Both the position numbers and the translations under genes were made by a program. DNA of 64,000 nt from Ustilago trichophora (taxonomy: Eukaryota; Basidiomycota; Ustilaginomycetes; Ustilaginales; Ustilaginaceae). Each line of letters opens with the position of its first letter. The first letter of the stretch is position 1. Of this stretch, positions 58,587 through 64,000 are shown piece by piece. The notes beneath the pieces were generated by a model. The model did no database searches. It saw only the letters and a list, made by a program, of their open reading frames with translations, and was not told the DNA's origin. The stretch spans positions 372,001 to 436,000 of the forward strand of contig OOIN01000011.1 in NCBI GenBank assembly GCA_900323505.1. Reading direction: 5' to 3'.

Positions 58587-60133
58587 AACTTTTCCGATAC
58601 GGACTCTCTTTCTCTCTTTTTCTTGGTTCTCTTTGTCTCCCGAGTATCGATATGTCTTTCTGTATACCATAATGGCTCGCCTTGTCTCGATCGTATTTTT
58701 AGTTTTTTGGTTTCAAGTCACACAAACGCAGCGATAATGTGGTTTCGGTTACTCCTTTTATACACGCATGGGTCGAAATCGTATGCCTTTTACTTGGCCT
58801 TTTCCCTAAGAATTCAGTGCAAAGAGTGTCTCGTGTGGGAATATGTGAGGCCGATTTCGAGATGCTGATGGGATGAACGGCTGAGGATTGGATATGGTGC
58901 TGTTGAAGGGGAGAAATCGGTACTGCATAACGTTGTAAAGGGGCTCCTGCGTCTCTTGTTCAAAGGCCACGGCTGGAGGAACTCCGTGCCTACGATTGAA
59001 AGGACTAGCTCGGGATGGACACATTGACCGGAGCAGCCGCCTGATGTTTGTCCAGATCGAGCGACCGATTTTCCCGATGGTTCTGATCTGAGTCAACAAT
59101 CTCTGGGTCATGGTCTCAGACGAGAAGCAATCCTACACTTGCATACTCGAGCGATGCACCTTCTGTGATGTTTCGAACATCTTCCTGATCGACCTCCCGG
59201 TATGAGCACCAAATAAGTACAGTAGTGTCACGCCAAGTTGCCTAGTTTCTGACGACATCGTCAATCTCGGTGCAAAAAGCGGGGCAAGACAGCAAGATAA
59301 GGAACAGGTCTCAAAATAATAGACCTCGAACCGAACACGGTCATCTATCAGAGCGGAGCCAACCTTGTTTCTCGCTCGCTTAGGGGACAATGCAGTTCCT
59401 GTATGTGCGGCATGAGGGCGACCCGATATATTCGTCGGTCGAGTGAGGTGAAAGTGACGATGCAGGCAAAAGGCCAAAGGCAAGAACTGATGTCCGCGTC
59501 TGGCCAAGCGAGAAATATAATATTGTTGCTCGTCTTTCGCAAACGATCGACAAGGTCAAGTCAAGACTTATCAACCCCGCTACTGTTACATGCTCACCGT
59601 ACGCCGGGTTCTCGTCGCATGTGTACATGTGCGACGTGCAGAGACTTCACACGAGGAGGATGAGTGAGGGGCTCGAGATCCGGATTCACAATGCCGCGGG
59701 GGGTTGAGGGTCGGAGAGTGTGTCACCTCCCTTATCCAGCTGAACTATGCTGGTCAGTCGGAGTGTGGGCCGCGATGTGCGGTGCAGATCACACACCATC
59801 ATCACTGCCACCATTTTGAAGCTTTGTTTAGGCGATACAGCAGTATGTATAGAGTAAGCAAAGGGTTCGTCCGGGCCGGCCTTTCGGCATCCGTCCAACC
59901 CGAGTTCAACAATAAGCGTAACCTACTTGAGAAAAGTCGGGATTGTATAGCAGGATCCTTGTTGAAAAAAAGTACAGTGTGTACGTAAGTTACCCCTGTG
60001 TTTGTGTGTGTAGATGTGTGTTTAGCACGAGAACACCGACGCTCTGCCGAGCAGGATTCATTATTGTTTCGTGCTGCGGAGAGCGAGAGGGGTGAAGAAG
60101 GATTCCCACGCCAAACCGCATTGCAGCAGCAGA

Positions 60134-60151
60134 GTAAAGTTACAACTTTAC
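60134..60151. promoter_or_regulatory. 18-base inverted repeat with AAAGTT arms
   Basis: GTAAAGTT, two spacer bases AC, then AACTTTAC: two perfect 8-base arms. The AAAGTT core resembles the TTAAAGTTT site known for Wor1-type WOPR proteins. Located 1.55 kb downstream of the WOPR stop codon. Confidence 0.4.
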
Positions 60152-60583
60152 AAAGAGTAGTTGATGTTGGCACCAACGCGTGATTGTTTAAACGCCGCAA
60201 TACCAATACGCGCTGAGGCCCTCACTTTCTCTTTTTTTGCCGTCCGTGCCTGCAGAAAAAAAACAACCTTGTCTAGGCTACAGAACCGCGCGGTCGCCGC
60301 ACTTTGCCGCAGCCGAAGCGAGTGTCCCTGCTTTTGTACGAACCCGCTTGGTCGTCTTCGCTTCGGATTGTCTGTTACCGACACCAGCTTTGGAAGAGGA
60401 AAAGTTACTCTGAAACGATTCTGATTGCTGCAAGAGCTGCTTTCCACCTTTCTCGCCCCATCGCACAGACACAGGAAGACAACGAACAACCGTCGAGTGG
60501 CACACTTGCGCCGTGCATCCACAAATCCCCACTCAATCACCCCACTCTGCGACTCCACTTCAGAATCCAACGCCTAAATGTTA

Positions 60584-60600
60584 TACTGTACAGTACAGTA
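60584..60600. repeat. Palindromic TACTGTACAGTACAGTA
   Basis: The first 12 bases, TACTGTACAGTA, are a perfect palindrome; a further overlapping GTACAGTA copy follows. It is the most complete example of the recurring motif in this window. Confidence 0.75.
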
Positions 60601-60856
60601 GCTGTAGATCATACAAGCAACCCGAGACCGACACCCGACAAGCAAGGAGGCAGCTGTAAGTAATGTACAGCAATGTACTGCGACATCTGAGACAGAACCA
60701 AAAATCGGAGAGTGAAGCTTCTTTTGCCTCTTTGCACCAAAAATGAGAAAGGAGTTCGACGCGGGCCAGTGCCGTGGCGTGGGCAAATATTTAAAAAAAG
60801 GGTAGAACGGGGCGGGTAATTTATTTATTTTTATTTTTTATTTCGTATATCTATAA

Positions 60857-60866
60857 TTAAAGTTTG
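60857..60866 (+). promoter_or_regulatory. Possible WOPR binding site TTAAAGTTTG
   Basis: Exact match to the TTAAAGTTT core described for Wor1. One match in 64 kb is expected by chance about half the time, so the support is only positional: it lies beside the WOPR gene. Confidence 0.3.
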
Positions 60867-61413
60867 TGTTTTTGTCTCTCGTTGGAGCTCCGTGGCTCAC
60901 ATTCATGGGAGCTCTTGCACGAAAGAGGCCACTAGAGTGAAAGCGGTGGTGATGGGCCAGCACGTTCGTTACCTCTTCCTGGGGGAATATGTGTGGATGC
61001 CATGCCGACGGGTGCCCAATCTAGCAGCTGCTTATTGTCGTGGCTCGAAAAGAAACGCTTAAAGTGCCGCCACTCAGACTTTGTTGGCTCGGACCTCGAG
61101 TGTCGGGCTCTTCTCACAACACATCGTTCGCGAACGATCACACAGTGGCTCCCTCTCTCACATAGGAATTCCGGTAGAACTTGATTTTTTTTTTTGGATC
61201 GGATTGTTCTCACGGCGGCGAAATGGCAGCACGAAGTCTAGAGAATTGTGGCGGCGGAAAAGTTTGAACGCACATTTCTTTTTACACTGTCCATGAATTA
61301 TTTCCACGCCGTCGGGGACCACACATTGGACAGCGTGGAAACGAACCAATGCTGTTCGTTGCTCCACAGCAAAGGCTAGGCTGCAATGTTGCAAAAATGG
61401 TGCTACCGCCCAC

Positions 61414-61443
61414 TTGTACTGTACTGTACTGTGCTGTGCTGTA
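61414..61443. repeat. TACTGTAC tandem copies followed by CTGTG repeat
   Basis: TTGTACTGTACTGTACTGTG, then CTGTGCTGTAG: two overlapping octamers running into a CTGTG repeat, mirroring 42011-42047. Confidence 0.75.
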
Positions 61444-63085
61444 GACAATGACGAGAATGTGCAACGGTACCAGGGTGGGAAGATGAGATCTGCCCCTCCC
61501 TTCGCGTTTTTTTGGGCAAAGAGTCTAGGTCGTTTTGTGCCAAATACTGCAAGGTCTAATGTGAATGCGCGTGTTCATTGTTTCTGCGCTGGGCTAAGCC
61601 TTGTTGTTGAGGAGCGCCACGAATCAATATCACTCAGTGGTTTGCCTGTTTTTACTGTACTTGCTTTTTTCGATTAATGCATTCTTTTTTCACTCTCCGA
61701 AGCCTCCTTTGCCTCTATCTCTCTCTCTCTCTCCGCGCACAATACACAGTTCTGGTGCCGCGCTTGTCGTAAAGAGCCGACTTTCGACTAGACGCTCGAC
61801 TGGTGTCATTTTTCATTGTGCGGGAGCGCTTTCTCTGACACACGCGGCTCTGGGATGACAGGGGCCAGCGCCACACTGAGGCGAATTTGTTCTGTTTTTT
61901 CAGCGAGGGATTTGTCAGGTACGCTTCTTCGCTCGCTCGCTTTCTTTCTCTCGGCGTCCACATGGCACCTCGGCTCCAATCTAACGGTGCTCGCCTGCAT
62001 CACGACCCTGCAGCTTCCACAGTGGTGCCAACCAAAAAACACAACAACATTGTGGGATTTTTTCCCACTCCCAGCAGCAGCAGCAGCAATGCCGCATAAT
62101 GCGTCTTCTTCTTGTGCAACCCAAACCCACTTTGTAACGCTACTACAAGGAGTTGCACACTGCATCTGTCTACTGTACTGCTGTATTGCTGTAACCAACC
62201 GGCTCTCTCGTGCATTCTTGACAACAGGAGACTAGTCGGAAGCCTTTGTCCGTCTTGCTTCCCTCTGCAGCCGATCGGAAGCAGCGTCTGCGTCGTCGCC
62301 TCCTGCTTTCATCAAAAGTCCCCAATTTGGTTAGCGTGGACAGAGGCTCGACTTTGGTTTGAGCTGCCAGCTTGGCATGGCATGACATGTCATTCCGCGG
62401 CGTGATTCGCTCCATCCGTGGCGCTGATGCATGACCGGAACACTCTTTTTTTTGAGCTTGAGCCTCTTTCCTGTCCCGGATCGACTGTGTAATGCTCGTC
62501 ATTACGCTCGGTCTCCGCCTTGATCGGGAACGTGTTTGCATCTCAGCAGCAAGCAGCAACCAAAGCAGGTGCCCATTAGCCTTGCGACAAGCCATCTTCT
62601 TGTGTGCGTGTGTGTCCCTGAACAGTCATCACTCCAATCAGAAGCTAAAAAAAAGAAAGACAGAGATAGAGTTGAGTTGCGTTTGTGCCAGCCAGCCACG
62701 CTTCGACCATTTCCCACTCGATTTAGCATCAAGAGAAGCTTTAACCCGCTGCCTCAAAGGCTTGGCGTGGCAAGAGAGGAGGGACACCCTCTTGTCATGT
62801 ACCCACGATCTGCACCTTTCATGCTCACTTACACAATTGGTGGCTTCTTGTCACCCTCTCTGCAGCCGCCTCCGCCGCCGTCGCCGTAGATTGACACTCT
62901 CTCTCACTGCTCCTTTGCCCCCCTTCTTCCCTTGGGCTGAGAAAAAAAAAAACCCCCCAGCAACGGATTTCAAACGGGCGAGCGAGCGTCGGTCGACACA
63001 CTGGTTCTCGCCAGCAAATGAAGTTCTTGGAGCTTGTTGTCCTTTCTCTCTTTCACTTGGACCTCTCTTTCCACTTATTGATGCA

Positions 63086-63631
63086 GGACTGCACGAAGAG
63101 CCTTCCACTGGTTCGGTTTCACTCAAGCCACCGAAAGCGAGCACGCACTCACCGATAGCTGGGGAGCACGGCGTTCTCATCACAAGACCTGAGTCTCTCT
63201 CTCTCTCTCTCTCTTCCTTTCTCTATCTTTCTCTCTTATACTCTCCGCAACATCGCTCATCCGCTCGCTTAAGTATACCACGCATTCCGTACAAGCCCTT
63301 TATCACCGTCTCGGTTGCTTTCCGACGTTGACTACCCAGCACTCGAGCTTCCTTGCAACTCGACGAAAAGAGGCTTAAAGCTTCATATCTTTCCGTCTGG
63401 CAACCATTCTTCGGGACCGTTCCCTCCCTTCCTCTCTCCCTCTCTCCCTCTTTCTCCCTCTTTCCCTTCACCCTTCTTCGCATCGACGCCTCGTTCTCTT
63501 CACATCGCCCCACCATCGCCGTGACTACATATCCCAACTTTTTTGCACATTGTCTTGCCACTTCATATCGGCTTTAATTCCATATCCATCCCAACAACGA
63601 CCTCCGTCGTCGGCCGCCGAACAAGGAAAAA
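63086..63631 (+). promoter_or_regulatory. ATG-free C/T-rich leader of the partial gene
   Basis: No ATG occurs between about 63086 and the start codon at 63632. A TC run (63194-63214) and long CT-rich blocks resemble the WOPR leader. Confidence 0.5.
63194..63214. repeat. (TC)10 microsatellite
   Basis: A 21-base alternating TC run in the probable leader of the gene starting at 63632. Confidence 0.8.
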
Positions 63632-64000
63632 ATGTCGACAACGCTCCGTGGTCGGCAGCAGCAGTACATGACATCGCACAAAGCGGAAGCCATGTACCGC
63701 CAGTCATCGTACGATCGTAGCTTCGACTCTGTCCGCTACCCTTCCAACGCCAGCCAACCTAGTCTTTCGCACAGCATCAACACCTATACCGAATCCACCC
63801 CTTCATCCGTCTGCAGGCCTGACTTTGGCGACTATCCGCAGGACATGTCGCAATCGGATTGTGGAGCCAGCTTTGTCTCTGAAGTGCCGGCATCGTACGA
63901 CGACACTTCGGACATTGACGAAGCTCCCGTCAACAACAATTCGAAGCCGACGCTCATCAAGTTTGTCGAGCCAGTGGTGCAGAGGGATCACTCCAACGGC
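63632..64000 (+). CDS. Unknown protein, N-terminal part only (3' cut by window)
   Basis: The first 123 codons of an open frame that continues past the window. The start context GAAAAAATGTCG is A-rich as expected for a fungal start, and 540 ATG-free bases precede it. The visible part is Ser/Tyr/Gln-rich and probably disordered (MSTTLRGRQQQYMTSHKAEA, SYDRSFDSVRYPSNASQPSL), ending with a more ordered-looking SKPTLIKFVEPVVQRDHSNG. I do not recognise a domain. Its neighbourhood beside a WOPR regulator and the long upstream region suggest a regulated gene, which is inference only. Confidence 0.7.
   Translation, partial: MSTTLRGRQQQYMTSHKAEAMYRQSSYDRSFDSVRYPSNASQPSLSHSINTYTESTPSSVCRPDFGDYPQDMSQSDCGASFVSEVPASYDDTSDIDEAPVNNNSKPTLIKFVEPVVQRDHSNG

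Larger units (their letters stand above)
58587..63631. promoter_or_regulatory. 5.0 kb gene-poor region downstream of the WOPR gene
   Basis: No convincing gene. The longest frame (62492-63331 plus) is domain-free. Notable contents: inverted repeat GTAAAGTT-AC-AACTTTAC at 60134-60151, TTAAAGTTTG at 60857-60866, and TACTGTAC-type motifs at 59217, 60584-60600, 61414-61443, 61653 and 62171. The last approximately 540 bases before 63632 are ATG-free and C/T-rich, so they are probably the leader of the next gene. Confidence 0.6.

Noticed and set aside
62492..63331. 279-codon frame downstream of the WOPR gene
   Set aside because: Low-complexity translation of C/T-rich leader-like DNA, no domain, and its 3' part overlaps the ATG-free leader of the next gene.

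Overview
The window is nuclear DNA of a basidiomycete, most likely a smut fungus (Ustilaginales). The genes are compact, GC-rich at third codon positions and mostly intron-less. The few introns are short (about 75-120 bases) with GTAAGT donors. Proteins carry long Ser/Ala/Pro-rich disordered stretches, and untranslated regions are rich in C and T. Gene identities were read from protein motifs; no database search was possible.

Layout. 1-9.8 kb: a thioredoxin-fold membrane protein (cut by the window edge), mitochondrial ArgJ, a CENP-N/Chl4 kinetochore protein, the MICOS subunit Mic19, pyridoxal kinase and the spliceosomal RED protein. 10.3-12.1 kb: a copper-fist transcription factor with 2.5 kb of non-coding DNA upstream. 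14.5-26.8 kb: Clf1 (splicing), Set1 (H3K4 methyltransferase), Vps29 (retromer), SmE (snRNP core), Arl1 (Golgi GTPase) and a small unknown spliced gene. 28.4-49.1 kb: a Mam3/CNNM-type membrane protein, a D-arabinose dehydrogenase-like aldo-keto reductase, Rpn6 (proteasome lid), a PLP aminotransferase, an Hmt1/ABCB6-like ABC half-transporter, a DUF2408 protein and a nucleoporin with a Ran-binding domain. 49.1-64 kb: one gene, a WOPR (Gti1/Pac2/Wor1 family) transcription factor, sits between 7.5 kb and 5.0 kb of DNA with no convincing gene. A partial unknown gene starts at 63632.

The genes are mainly housekeeping and do not form a metabolic cluster. The parts that stand out are regulatory: the isolated WOPR gene with a roughly 700-base ATG-free leader, a palindromic TACTGTAC motif repeated many times in non-coding DNA only, and paired Gcn4-type half-sites upstream of ArgJ. 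Several conserved proteins also carry lineage-type alterations: a 15-residue insert at the ArgJ self-cleavage site, an approximately 85-residue charged insert in Vps29, FSFS instead of FSFG repeats in the nucleoporin, and a copper fist displaced from the N-terminus. I found no tRNA, rRNA, transposon or CRISPR.
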